A stretch of DNA of 64,000 bases from an uncultured Gammaproteobacteria bacterium. Its GTDB lineage: Bacteria > Pseudomonadota > Gammaproteobacteria > Eutrophobiales > Eutrophobiaceae. Made by a program: the position numbers and the translations under genes. This document shows, piece by piece, positions 29,447 through 37,449 of this stretch. The notes beneath the pieces are model-generated. The model made no database searches. It was not told the DNA's origin and saw only the letters and a list, made by a program, of their open reading frames with translations. Position 1 is the stretch's first letter, and each line of letters opens with the position of its first letter. The stretch lies in contig CALSOP010000001.1 in assembly GCA_943788005.1 (NCBI GenBank), positions 186,001 through 250,000 of the forward strand, given 5' to 3'.

Positions 29447-29839
29447 ATGAGTGATACAAAAAATAAATCTAATGATGAATGGCAACTGGAACTAAGCGAT
29501 GAAGAATATGCCATCTGTAGACTAAAAGGTACTGAACGTGCATTCACTGGGGAATATAATGATTGTAAAGACAAAGGCATTTATCAGTGCACCTGCTGTG
29601 GCAGTGATCTGTTCAATTCCGATACAAAATATGAATCTGGATCTGGATGGCCCAGTTTCTGGGAACCGAATGGAGATACAATAAAGACTGAAACAGACAG
29701 TAGTTTAGGCATGCAACGCGTAGAAGTTTTATGTAAGGAATGCGATTCTCATTTGGGTCATGTATTTGAGGACGGACCACAACCTACAGGATTACGTTAC
29801 TGCATAAATTCAGTTTCTTTAAAACTAAAGAAAGATTAA
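29447..29839 (+). CDS. msrB: Peptide-methionine (R)-S-oxide reductase MsrB
   Basis: Repairs oxidised methionine (R-sulfoxide form) in proteins. The 130-residue protein has two zinc CxxC pairs (CTCCGSDLF and CKECDSHLG), the substrate-binding [10 protein letters not shown] and the catalytic Cys in RYCINSVSL. It follows the CigR-like gene directly. No signal peptide is present, so it is cytoplasmic. Confidence 0.95.
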   Translation: MSDTKNKSNDEWQLELSDEEYAICRLKGTERAFTGEYNDCKDKGIYQCTCCGSDLFNSDTKYESGSGWPSFWEPNGDTIKTETDSSLGMQRVEVLCKECDSHLGHVFEDGPQPTGLRYCINSVSLKLKKD

Positions 29840-29893
29840 TTTCTATTAAACTGAAATAATATATCAATAAATTTAACTAAATGGAGTATACAA

Positions 29894-30136
29894 ATGGCGC
29901 ATAGAGATATGTCAGAAATGACACGCATAGCTTTTCACCGAAATGATCTTGTTATTGAACCGACAATTTTTAATGCTGCAACTCAAATTTTAACCGGGCT
30001 AATTGCGGCAGATAAACTAAATGCCAGTAACGAAAAAGCTGTTATACAAAAATCAATAGAACTTGCACTGGAACTTGCGGTACAAACTGACAAGATGATG
30101 GAAGTAGAAGGTAGTACCAAAAGTAATGCGTTTTAA
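29894..30136 (+). CDS. Hypothetical 80-residue protein
   Basis: Begins MAHRDMSEMTRIAFHRND with GGAG upstream (ATGGAGTATACAAATG). It is mostly helical by composition (AATQILTGLIAADKLN, IELALELAVQTDKMME) and has no Cys or membrane segment. I do not recognise a family. The start, ribosome-binding site and composition are consistent with a real short gene in line with msrB. Confidence 0.55.
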   Translation: MAHRDMSEMTRIAFHRNDLVIEPTIFNAATQILTGLIAADKLNASNEKAVIQKSIELALELAVQTDKMMEVEGSTKSNAF

Positions 30137-30156
30137 ATTCTAATTTTCAGCGCGAC

Positions 30157-31266
30157 TTACTTTGTAAGCGTTGCGACTACCGGTTGTTCCGTCACATCCT
30201 CTGATTCTGGATATGAATAGTGGCTTACAAGATTTCTACCTGCCTTTTTACTTTGGTAGAGTGATTTATCTGCTTTTTCTAATATTTCATTAATGTTGAG
30301 TGCATCTACTGGATAACTGGAGATGCCAATACTGACTGTTGAGTTAATCCGATTGCCTTCAACATCGATAGATGAGTTTTGAACAGCCAGCCTAATCCTG
30401 TTTCCAGCTTCGATAGCCTTGTCAGAACTAGCTTGTGGCAGCAGGACAACAAATTCATCACCTCCATATCTGGCAATAATATCAGAGGTTCTCAAGCAAT
30501 CATGAATAATTTCTCCAAGCATAATAATTAACCTATCACCGGCCTTATGACCGAATTTATCATTTATACCCTTTAGGTTGTCCGCATCAATCACCATAAT
30601 TGATAAGGGTTGTGAGTACCTCATTGCAAGCTTGGCTGCCTTGATTAACATTGTGTTAAATGAACGTTTGTTAAGTAGACCGGTCAAGTCATCCGTTTCT
30701 GACAAGGACTTAAACATCTTTCGACTATCATGAACATCTGCAGCCAACATAGTCGTGATATATGCAATCAATAAAAAGGGTGAAAACAACGTCATGATTT
30801 GACTAAAATCAATTAGTGTAAAAGGTGACTCGCTATACAATGGCAACTCAAGGTAGATATAAAATGAAGCTATCAGCCCTATTTCAAGCAGTGTGACTAT
30901 TTTTCCTAAAGTAATAGCACTGGCAATAATCGCTAACAGATAAAGATTTAATAATGGGCTACTAACGCCGCCCGTTTGTAATAAAGTCCAGGAAATAAAC
31001 CCAATCATTACCCATGTTTCTATTGCCAACTTCCAGCGCGTTTGTTTTGTATTAAAATTTAAATAATGAAATAAAAGTATAAAAAATGAAAAGGCTACAA
31101 GTGAAACTACCATACCAAACGGATTAGTAACTTGTGCGCCAGGTGAAACGTAGTACAGCATCACCAAGATCAATAATAGCCATTCTATCTCGGCCATACT
31201 TCTCGAAAAACTCTTTAGTTCGATTTGCTCAATATCTATTGAACCAACGATATCTGCTGTTTTCAT
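30157..31266 (-). CDS. Membrane diguanylate cyclase (GGDEF)
   Basis: Makes c-di-GMP from two GTP. Residues 25-180 contain six predicted membrane helices. The GGDEF domain (about 195-350) has an intact active site RYGGDEF and an RxxD inhibitory site (RTSD) five residues before it, so it should be active and product-inhibited. There is no EAL domain. The leader between cysG and this gene can fold into a long stem. A PilZ receptor is nearby at 35055, but no direct link is shown. Confidence 0.93.
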   Translation of the reverse strand: MKTADIVGSIDIEQIELKSFSRSMAEIEWLLLILVMLYYVSPGAQVTNPFGMVVSLVAFSFFILLFHYLNFNTKQTRWKLAIETWVMIGFISWTLLQTGGVSSPLLNLYLLAIIASAITLGKIVTLLEIGLIASFYIYLELPLYSESPFTLIDFSQIMTLFSPFLLIAYITTMLAADVHDSRKMFKSLSETDDLTGLLNKRSFNTMLIKAAKLAMRYSQPLSIMVIDADNLKGINDKFGHKAGDRLIIMLGEIIHDCLRTSDIIARYGGDEFVVLLPQASSDKAIEAGNRIRLAVQNSSIDVEGNRINSTVSIGISSYPVDALNINEILEKADKSLYQSKKAGRNLVSHYSYPESEDVTEQPVVATLTK

Positions 31267-31275
31267 TACTATATT

Positions 31276-31350
31276 TCCCTATAGCCGTTGCCTGCAATTT
31301 ACCCGTGTAAATTCACGTTCCTAATCTTAGGGTAAATCGGCTATTCAGGA
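31276..31350 (-). promoter_or_regulatory. Structured 5' leader of the diguanylate cyclase gene
   Basis: CGGCTAT (31338-31344) pairs with ATAGCCG (31281-31287), and the adjacent GGGTAAAT (31330-31337) pairs with ATTTACCC (31297-31304). This makes 15 bp with a 9-nt one-sided bulge. A GTG...CAC dyad lies in the 25-nt apical part. The stem ends about 10 nt before the ATG, so it could hide or expose the ribosome-binding site. By eye it does not match the GEMM c-di-GMP riboswitch. Confidence 0.5.
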
Positions 31351-31409
31351 TTTTTCTTTAATAAAAACTTGGTTTATCTATCATATTTTAAGATCTATGT
31401 TGTTGCGTA

Positions 31410-32801
31410 TTATTCAACCAGTGCAAACCATGCAAGTTTTTCATGTAACGAAACAACATCACCAATAATGATCATACTTGGTGGTTTTATATCATTCTGC
31501 TTAGGTATATCAGGCAAGTCTTTAACCGTTGTTATATAAGTTTGTTGAACGCTGGTCGTTCCTTGTTGAATAATTGCGGCAGGTGTTGATTCCGATAATC
31601 CATGCTTTATTAATTCTCGGCTTAATATTTCGATACCATGCGTTCCCATATAAACAGCCAAAGTCTGCTGCGGCTGCACTAAAGCTGACCAATTTAAATT
31701 CATAGTGCCATCTTTAAGATGTCCAGTAATAAACAAACAGGATTGTGCATGGTCACGATGGGTTAACGGAATACCTGCATACGATGCACAACCACTAGCC
31801 GCTGTAATCCCCGGGACTATCTGGAATGGAATGTTGTTCTCAGAGAGCAAGTCTATCTCTTCGCCGCCCCGTCCAAATATGAAGGGGTCGCCTCCTTTAA
31901 GGCGCAACACACGCTTACCCTGTTTGGCGAGATCGACTAATAATTGATTAATCTCCTCTTGCGGCAGAGTATGTTTATCACGTTCTTTGCCGACATAGAT
32001 ACGCTCTGCATCTTTACGAACTAAATTAACAATATCTGACGCGACCAATCTGTCGTACAACACAACATCCGCTTGTTGCATTAAGCGTAAGGCTCGAAAT
32101 GTCAATAAATCTGGATCTCCCGGTCCACCACCCACTAAATACACTTCGCCGCCAGACTCTATAGCGGGTGATTCAGCCGTTAGTTGTTTTTCCAGCAAGT
32201 TCAACGCCTTCTGATCCTGTCCGGCATATAACAACTCAGCAACTGGCCCTTGTAAAAGTTGCTCCCAAAATCGACGCCGTTCTTTAATTGAAGAAAACTT
32301 ACTTTTAACAGTTTCCCTAAATCGAGAAATGAGGCTTGCTAATTTACCGTAGTTTGCAGGTATTAATGTTTCCAGACGTGCGCGTAATAATCGTGCCAAA
32401 ACAGGCGACGCACCACCTGTTGATACGGCAATCATAACCGGGCTTCTATCGATGACAGAAGGCATGATAAATGTTCCAGCATCCGGATTATCAACAACAT
32501 TAATCAGGATCTGTTTAGATTTTGCATGCCTAGCGATCTTGTTATTAAGGTCACTATCATCGGTTGCTGCAATAACTAACTCCATGAGCTCAATATCAGT
32601 TTGCTCATAGCCCCTCTCAATAATAATTATCTGCTGATCTTCGGCAAACTTTTTTAGAGCGGCGTTAATTTTAGGTGCTATCACCGTAACTTTTGCATCA
32701 GCTTTTAATAACTGTTCGGTCTTTCTTGTCGCGACATCACCTCCGCCAACGACCAAACACGGGCTATTTTGAAGTTTTAAAAATATTGGGAAATTCGCCA
32801 T
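31410..32801 (-). CDS. cysG: Siroheme synthase CysG (trifunctional)
   Basis: Makes siroheme for sulfite and nitrite reductases from uroporphyrinogen III. The N-terminal domain (1-150) is the NAD-dependent precorrin-2 dehydrogenase/ferrochelatase with VVGGGDVATRKTEQLL. The C-terminal domain (about 215-460) is the SAM uroporphyrinogen methyltransferase with VGGGPGDPDLLT and LRLKGGDPFIFGRGGEE. The 463-residue length fits the fused enzyme. No sulfur or nitrogen reductase gene is adjacent. Confidence 0.96.
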   Translation of the reverse strand: MANFPIFLKLQNSPCLVVGGGDVATRKTEQLLKADAKVTVIAPKINAALKKFAEDQQIIIIERGYEQTDIELMELVIAATDDSDLNNKIARHAKSKQILINVVDNPDAGTFIMPSVIDRSPVMIAVSTGGASPVLARLLRARLETLIPANYGKLASLISRFRETVKSKFSSIKERRRFWEQLLQGPVAELLYAGQDQKALNLLEKQLTAESPAIESGGEVYLVGGGPGDPDLLTFRALRLMQQADVVLYDRLVASDIVNLVRKDAERIYVGKERDKHTLPQEEINQLLVDLAKQGKRVLRLKGGDPFIFGRGGEEIDLLSENNIPFQIVPGITAASGCASYAGIPLTHRDHAQSCLFITGHLKDGTMNLNWSALVQPQQTLAVYMGTHGIEILSRELIKHGLSESTPAAIIQQGTTSVQQTYITTVKDLPDIPKQNDIKPPSMIIIGDVVSLHEKLAWFALVE

Positions 32802-32930
32802 AACGTTGATTATTGATTAATTTCTAAAAAATATTGGATTTATTTCTGCAAATCGCCGCTACGCAGACTAAGAGGCTGAAAAAACTCAAATAATATGGGT
32901 TTCAGACAGTGTAAAAATCCATTTTCTTTA

Positions 32931-32957
32931 TAAAGTTTCGCTGAATTCTACCGATAT
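32931..32957 (+). promoter_or_regulatory. Sigma28 (FliA) promoter of motAB
   Basis: TAAAGTTT (32931-32938), an 11-bp spacer, and ACCGATAT (32950-32957) match the FliA consensus TAAAGTTT-N11-GCCGATAA at 14 of 16 positions. It is about 65 bp upstream of motA and puts the motor genes in the late flagellar class. Confidence 0.82.
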
Positions 32958-33020
32958 ATGTGATTAACACTAAGTAATGATTTTAACAGTAATAAGCACA
33001 ATGGCTACAAGGAGAACAAT

Positions 33021-33800
33021 GTGGATCTAGCAACACTAATCGGCTTTCTGGTAGCTGCCGGCATCATTATGTCAGCCATCATATTGGGTGGAGACCCTAT
33101 GATGTTTTTCAATATACCCTCATTGCTCGTTGTGGGCGGAGGCACTATTGGCGCCGTTTTGATGCAATTTAGCCTAGGACAATTCCTGGGTGCTATGAAG
33201 GTTGGAATGAATGCCCTGTTTAATAAAATGGCATCTCCAAAAGAATTAATTGAAACCACGGTTGATTTAGCTAATACCGCCAGAAAAGGTGGCTTGCTTG
33301 CACTTGAAGAGAAAGATACTGGCAATACATTCTTCCAGTCGGGAATTCAAATGATGGTTGATGGCCATGAACCTGATGTTGTTAGAGCCACCATGGTCAG
33401 CGATATGAATCTCACCGTTGAACGCCACGAACTTGGTCAAAAGATTTTTAAATCAATCGGTGATGTTGCTCCTGCTATGGGCATGATAGGAACGCTGATT
33501 GGTCTGGTACAAATGTTAGCCAATATGGAAGATCCTAAAACAATTGGCCCAGCCATGGCTGTCGCACTTCTAACTACGCTCTATGGTGCCGCCATTGCCA
33601 ACGTTTTTGCCTTACCACTATCTGAAAAACTGGGTCTCAGGAGTGACGAAGAAAGAATGATTAAATCTATGATCATCGACAGTGTTTCTGGAATTCAGGA
33701 AGGCCGAAACCCGCGCGTTATTGAGGGCATGTTAATGACCTACCTCCCGGGTTCAGAGCGTAATATTGGCGACGAAGATGCGGAAGCAGCACCTGCTTAA
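33021..33800 (+). CDS. motA: Flagellar stator protein MotA/PomA
   Basis: Stator subunit of the flagellar motor. The 259-residue protein has four membrane helices (TLIGFLVAAGIIMSAIIL, the GGGTIGAVL region, VAPAMGMIGTLIGLVQML, and TLYGAAIANVFALPL) and a large cytoplasmic loop with the motor-contacting charged helix. Pattern and size resemble the PomA/Na+-type stators, but ion choice cannot be read from sequence with certainty. It starts at GTG 33021 with AAGGAG 6-7 nt upstream. It forms an operon with motB. Confidence 0.93.
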   Translation: MDLATLIGFLVAAGIIMSAIILGGDPMMFFNIPSLLVVGGGTIGAVLMQFSLGQFLGAMKVGMNALFNKMASPKELIETTVDLANTARKGGLLALEEKDTGNTFFQSGIQMMVDGHEPDVVRATMVSDMNLTVERHELGQKIFKSIGDVAPAMGMIGTLIGLVQMLANMEDPKTIGPAMAVALLTTLYGAAIANVFALPLSEKLGLRSDEERMIKSMIIDSVSGIQEGRNPRVIEGMLMTYLPGSERNIGDEDAEAAPA

Positions 33801-33826
33801 TTTGAAATACTTCATGGATTCCTATA

Positions 33827-35035
33827 ATGAGTGACGAAGCACCAGCAAAAAAAGAAGAAGGCGGCGGTTCCCCAGCGTGGGTAATGACCTTTGCTGATTT
33901 GATGTCATTGCTGATGTGCTTTTTCGTATTGCTTTTGTCGTTTTCAGAAATGGATTTACAAAAATTCAAACAGATAGCCGGTTCGATGAAAAATGCCTTT
34001 GGCGTTCAACGTGAAATTAAATCTGATGATAGCCCTAGAGGTACTAGCATTATCGCACGGGAATTTACCCCCGGCAGACCAACACCGACGCTTATCAATG
34101 AGATTCGGCAGAATACAATCGATGAAACCAAGCAAACTTTAGAATTTACCGATGCGGTTACCGAAGAAAAAGATAAGGTCAACGAGAGTATAGATGCGAA
34201 TCAGGATAGTGAAGGCTCTGGTAGTGAAGCCATGCAACATCAACAAAAGCAGCAACAAGCCACGGAAGCTATTAACGAAGAAAACCTTGCAATGTTATCC
34301 GATCAAGATGCTGAAAAAATGAATAGGGCCGATGAATCCGAAGACCGTTCAGATATGGGTAAGTCTCAGGAAAATGAAAAGACAATCACAGATGCGTACA
34401 AATTATTAAAAACACTCGAACCAGAAATCGAACAGGGGTTGATTGCGATAAAAACGCAAGGCAACCGAATTTTATTACGTATCAACGAAAAAGGATCTTT
34501 TCCCTCTGGTTCTTCAATTGTCAAAGGTAGTTTCCTGCCGGTGCTAAATAAGATAAGAAAATCATTAAATGATATTAATGGCAGAATCGTTGTTGCCGGT
34601 CACACTGATAACATTCCAATAAAAACAGCACGCTTTCGATCCAATTGGGAATTATCTTCATCACGTGCGGTAACTGTAGTACATGAGTTATTAGCCTTAG
34701 ATACGCTTTCGCCTGACCGTTTTGTCATCGAGGGCCATGGCGATGCTCATCCAATGGTATTAAATGATACTGCTGCGAACCGATCACTTAATCGTCGTGT
34801 AGAACTTATTATTGTTCAGGGAGAACATCAGGACGAAGTAAATGAGATATCTACTGATAGTAATAATCCTTTTGCTAATGAAATTGGTGGAGATGAAACA
34901 CCTGAATTAACAACTTCAGTTCAGAAGATACTAGACGATGAAATCGCTCCACCAGCGCAATCAGAAGTCGATGCCATCGATTTACAAACATTGAAAGACC
35001 GTTTTGAATCAATAAGAAAGGGCCTACAGGATTAA
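33827..35035 (+). CDS. motB: Flagellar stator protein MotB/PomB with long linker
   Basis: The single membrane helix carries the ion-binding Asp (TFADLMSLLMCFFVLLLSF), followed by the plug region and a C-terminal OmpA-like peptidoglycan-binding domain (VVAGHTDNIPI, RSNWELSSSRAVTVV, NRSLNRRVEL). The acidic, glutamine-rich linker at about 110-185 (QHQQKQQQ and similar runs) and a 60-residue C-terminal extension bring it to 402 residues, longer than the usual 300-330. Confidence 0.93.
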   Translation: MSDEAPAKKEEGGGSPAWVMTFADLMSLLMCFFVLLLSFSEMDLQKFKQIAGSMKNAFGVQREIKSDDSPRGTSIIAREFTPGRPTPTLINEIRQNTIDETKQTLEFTDAVTEEKDKVNESIDANQDSEGSGSEAMQHQQKQQQATEAINEENLAMLSDQDAEKMNRADESEDRSDMGKSQENEKTITDAYKLLKTLEPEIEQGLIAIKTQGNRILLRINEKGSFPSGSSIVKGSFLPVLNKIRKSLNDINGRIVVAGHTDNIPIKTARFRSNWELSSSRAVTVVHELLALDTLSPDRFVIEGHGDAHPMVLNDTAANRSLNRRVELIIVQGEHQDEVNEISTDSNNPFANEIGGDETPELTTSVQKILDDEIAPPAQSEVDAIDLQTLKDRFESIRKGLQD

Positions 35036-35054
35036 TAAACTTCAGGAAAAAACT

Positions 35055-35675
35055 ATGGATGATCGCAGACGATATTTTCGAATTCATGACAAAGTCTCAC
35101 TCAAATACCGTGTCGTACAGGGTATCGACATTGATACAGAAATAAAACGAACAGAGCATGAACAAAATAATCTTGCTGAACTTAAAAATGCTTTTAATTG
35201 CATAACAGCAAAAATAATGCTCAAAATGGATCGCGTCGAAGAAGTCAGTCCATTAGTAGCAGAAATATTGGGATTGTTTGATAAAAAGATATCTTTGATA
35301 GAAAGTATGGTGATGCACAACGATGAGAAGGATAACTCAATTACTGAGACGCAACTCGTCAACTTAAGTGCTAGCGGGATGTCATTCGAATCAAACACAC
35401 CTATCAACGAAGATGTAAACCTGAAAATGGAACTGGTTCTTTTCCCTGAATATCAATTCATACCAGTCTATGCACAAGTAGTCGATTGCAGAAAAAAAAT
35501 GGATGACAACCTATACCGATTTAATATCGCTGTAGACTTTACAGGAATTTGTGAAAGCGACCAGGAAATCATTATGCAACATGTTCTCACTAGACAGGCA
35601 AAACTACTAAAAAATGAGCGACAACAGGAAATAGTTGAAGACGATGAACCTAAATTAGCAGCTAGCGGATGCTGA
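35055..35675 (+). CDS. PilZ-domain c-di-GMP receptor
   Basis: A 206-residue protein with an RRRYFRI motif at the N-terminus and NLSASGMSF at about 97-105, the two halves of a PilZ c-di-GMP site (RxxxR and [DN]xSxxG). The insert between them is unusually long (about 90 residues, helical), as in PilZ proteins placed with motor genes. It lies 19 bp after motB and abuts the convergent dcd stop. A YcgR-like brake on motility is the likely role. Confidence 0.85.
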   Translation: MDDRRRYFRIHDKVSLKYRVVQGIDIDTEIKRTEHEQNNLAELKNAFNCITAKIMLKMDRVEEVSPLVAEILGLFDKKISLIESMVMHNDEKDNSITETQLVNLSASGMSFESNTPINEDVNLKMELVLFPEYQFIPVYAQVVDCRKKMDDNLYRFNIAVDFTGICESDQEIIMQHVLTRQAKLLKNERQQEIVEDDEPKLAASGC

Positions 35676-36242
35676 TCAGGTTTTTGGTAAAGTAACTCCT
35701 CTTTGCCCTTGATATTTCCCTGCACGATCTTTGTAAGACGTTTCACAAACTTCATCCGATTCAATGAAGATTACTTGTGCAACACCTTCATTGGCATATA
35801 TCTTTGCAGGTAATGTCGTTGTATTTGAAAACTCCAGCGTAACATGGCCTTCCCATTCCGGTTCAAGCGGAGTGACATTGACGATAATTCCGCAACGAGC
35901 GTAGGTCGATTTTCCTAAACAGATCGTCAGCACATTTCTTGGTATGCGAAAAAACTCAACCGTTCTTGCTAGAGCAAATGAGTTCGGTGGGATAATACAA
36001 CTGTCGGCTTTTATATCGACAAAACTTTTTTCATCGAAGTTTTTAGGATCAACAGTTGCCGAATGTACATTTGTAAATATTTTGAATTCATCGGAACAAC
36101 GCACGTCATAACCGTAGCTAGAAGTACCATAGGAGATTAACCTGTCTTCACCTCTCGTTTTAACCTGACCAGATTCAAAAGGTTCTATCATCCCCTGCTC
36201 TTGTGCCATGCGGCGTATCCATTTGTCTGATTTAACGCTCAT
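35676..36242 (-). CDS. dcd: dCTP deaminase
   Basis: Converts dCTP to dUTP for dTMP synthesis. The 188-residue trimeric enzyme shows [12 protein letters not shown], the nucleotide-binding [27 protein letters not shown] (catalytic Glu) and the C-terminal [13 protein letters not shown]. It overlaps the end of mrp by 11 bp on the same strand, the arrangement seen in many gammaproteobacteria. Confidence 0.96.
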   Translation of the reverse strand: MSVKSDKWIRRMAQEQGMIEPFESGQVKTRGEDRLISYGTSSYGYDVRCSDEFKIFTNVHSATVDPKNFDEKSFVDIKADSCIIPPNSFALARTVEFFRIPRNVLTICLGKSTYARCGIIVNVTPLEPEWEGHVTLEFSNTTTLPAKIYANEGVAQVIFIESDEVCETSYKDRAGKYQGQRGVTLPKT

Positions 36243-37331
36243 TTAAGTTATTCTCAATTACAATTTTAGGAAATTTATTTGTGTAATCTTTCGATTGAAT
36301 TGCAAGTTTTGCCGCAGTACGTCGTGCAATATCACGATAATTCATAGTAATTTCTGAATCAGGTTCTATAGCAACAGTTGGCTTACCGTTATCCACCCCT
36401 TCTCGAATACGAATATCTAAAGGTAATGAACCAAGCAGATCAACGTCATATTGTTTAGCCATTTGATCGCCACCACCGCTACCAAAGATATGCTCTTCAT
36501 GACCACACTGACTACAAATATGCGTACTCATATTTTCAATGATGCCCAAACAGGCACATTTACTTTCTCAAACATCTTTAACGCCTTTCTCGCATCCAAT
36601 AAGGCAATGTCCTGCGGCGTTGTCACAATCACTGCACCACTCACCGGGATTTTTTGACATAGGTCAATTGAATATCACCCGTACCCGGTGGTAGATCAAT
36701 AATCAAATAATCGAGATCCTGCCAATTTGTATCATTTAATAATTGTTCTAATGCACCCGTCACCATTGGTCCGCGCCAAATCATCGGTGTGTCTTCTTCA
36801 ATCAAGTAACCAATCGACATGGACTGCACGCCATAGCTAACTTTTGGTTCAACTGTCTTGCCGTCCGTCGTATCAGGCTTACCTTTAAGGCCAAGCATGC
36901 GCGGTTGGCTCGGGCCATAGATATCAGCATCCAGAATACCGACTGTGGCACCTTCAGCTTGTAAAGCCAGCGCCAGATTAATAGACGTCGTTGATTTACC
37001 TACCCCGCCCTTTCCCGAAGCCACAGCAATGGTATTTTTAACGTTAGGTAAAAGCTGCACTCCCTGTTGTACAGAGTGCGAGACAATCTTGCTGGAAACT
37101 TCAACATTGAGGTCAGAAATACCTTGTTCGCCTAGTGCGGTCGTAATCAATGTCTGTTAGTTCCTGTTTAAAACCTGCAGCAGGATAACCGAGTTGGACA
37201 GCGACTGTGACAGCACTGCCATTAATAGTGATATCTTTGACTGATTTTGAACTGATAAGATCCTCATTGCTATTAGGATCGATTATTCCGGAAAGTATTG
37301 ATTCTACTTGTTCACGACTGACTGTCGACAT
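36232..37331 (-). CDS. mrp: Iron-sulfur cluster carrier Mrp/ApbC, three apparent indels
   Basis: P-loop ATPase that carries Fe-S clusters. The N-terminal MIP18-like domain, the deviant Walker A ([10 protein letters not shown]), [10 protein letters not shown], the DLPPGTGD switch and the C-terminal CSQCG Fe-S motif are all present but in three frames. Breaks are near 37146-37150, 36660 (one T missing: ACCTATG for ACCTTATG) and 36548-36550 (GTTTGG for GTTTTGG). The segment between the last two, read in the expected frame, is continuous Mrp sequence. The breaks are best read as sequence errors in one normal gene. Confidence 0.9.
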
Positions 37332-37449
37332 CGACTTATAACCTTAACTATGAATTGGACGCGTATTCTACATTATTTATCGGCTTCTCTTCACGCTGCT
37401 ATTGAATAATGCTACTTTAGCGCCCCGAATTTCTGTAGCCTTAATAATA

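Noticed and set aside
29175-29459. 94-codon minus-strand frame rich in Phe and Pro
   Set aside because: Complement of the LPPGLAKK repeat region of the CigR-like gene.
31276-31350. GEMM c-di-GMP riboswitch as the identity of the GGDEF leader
   Set aside because: The conserved GEMM internal-loop and tetraloop-receptor sequences are not seen; it is listed only as an unassigned structured leader.
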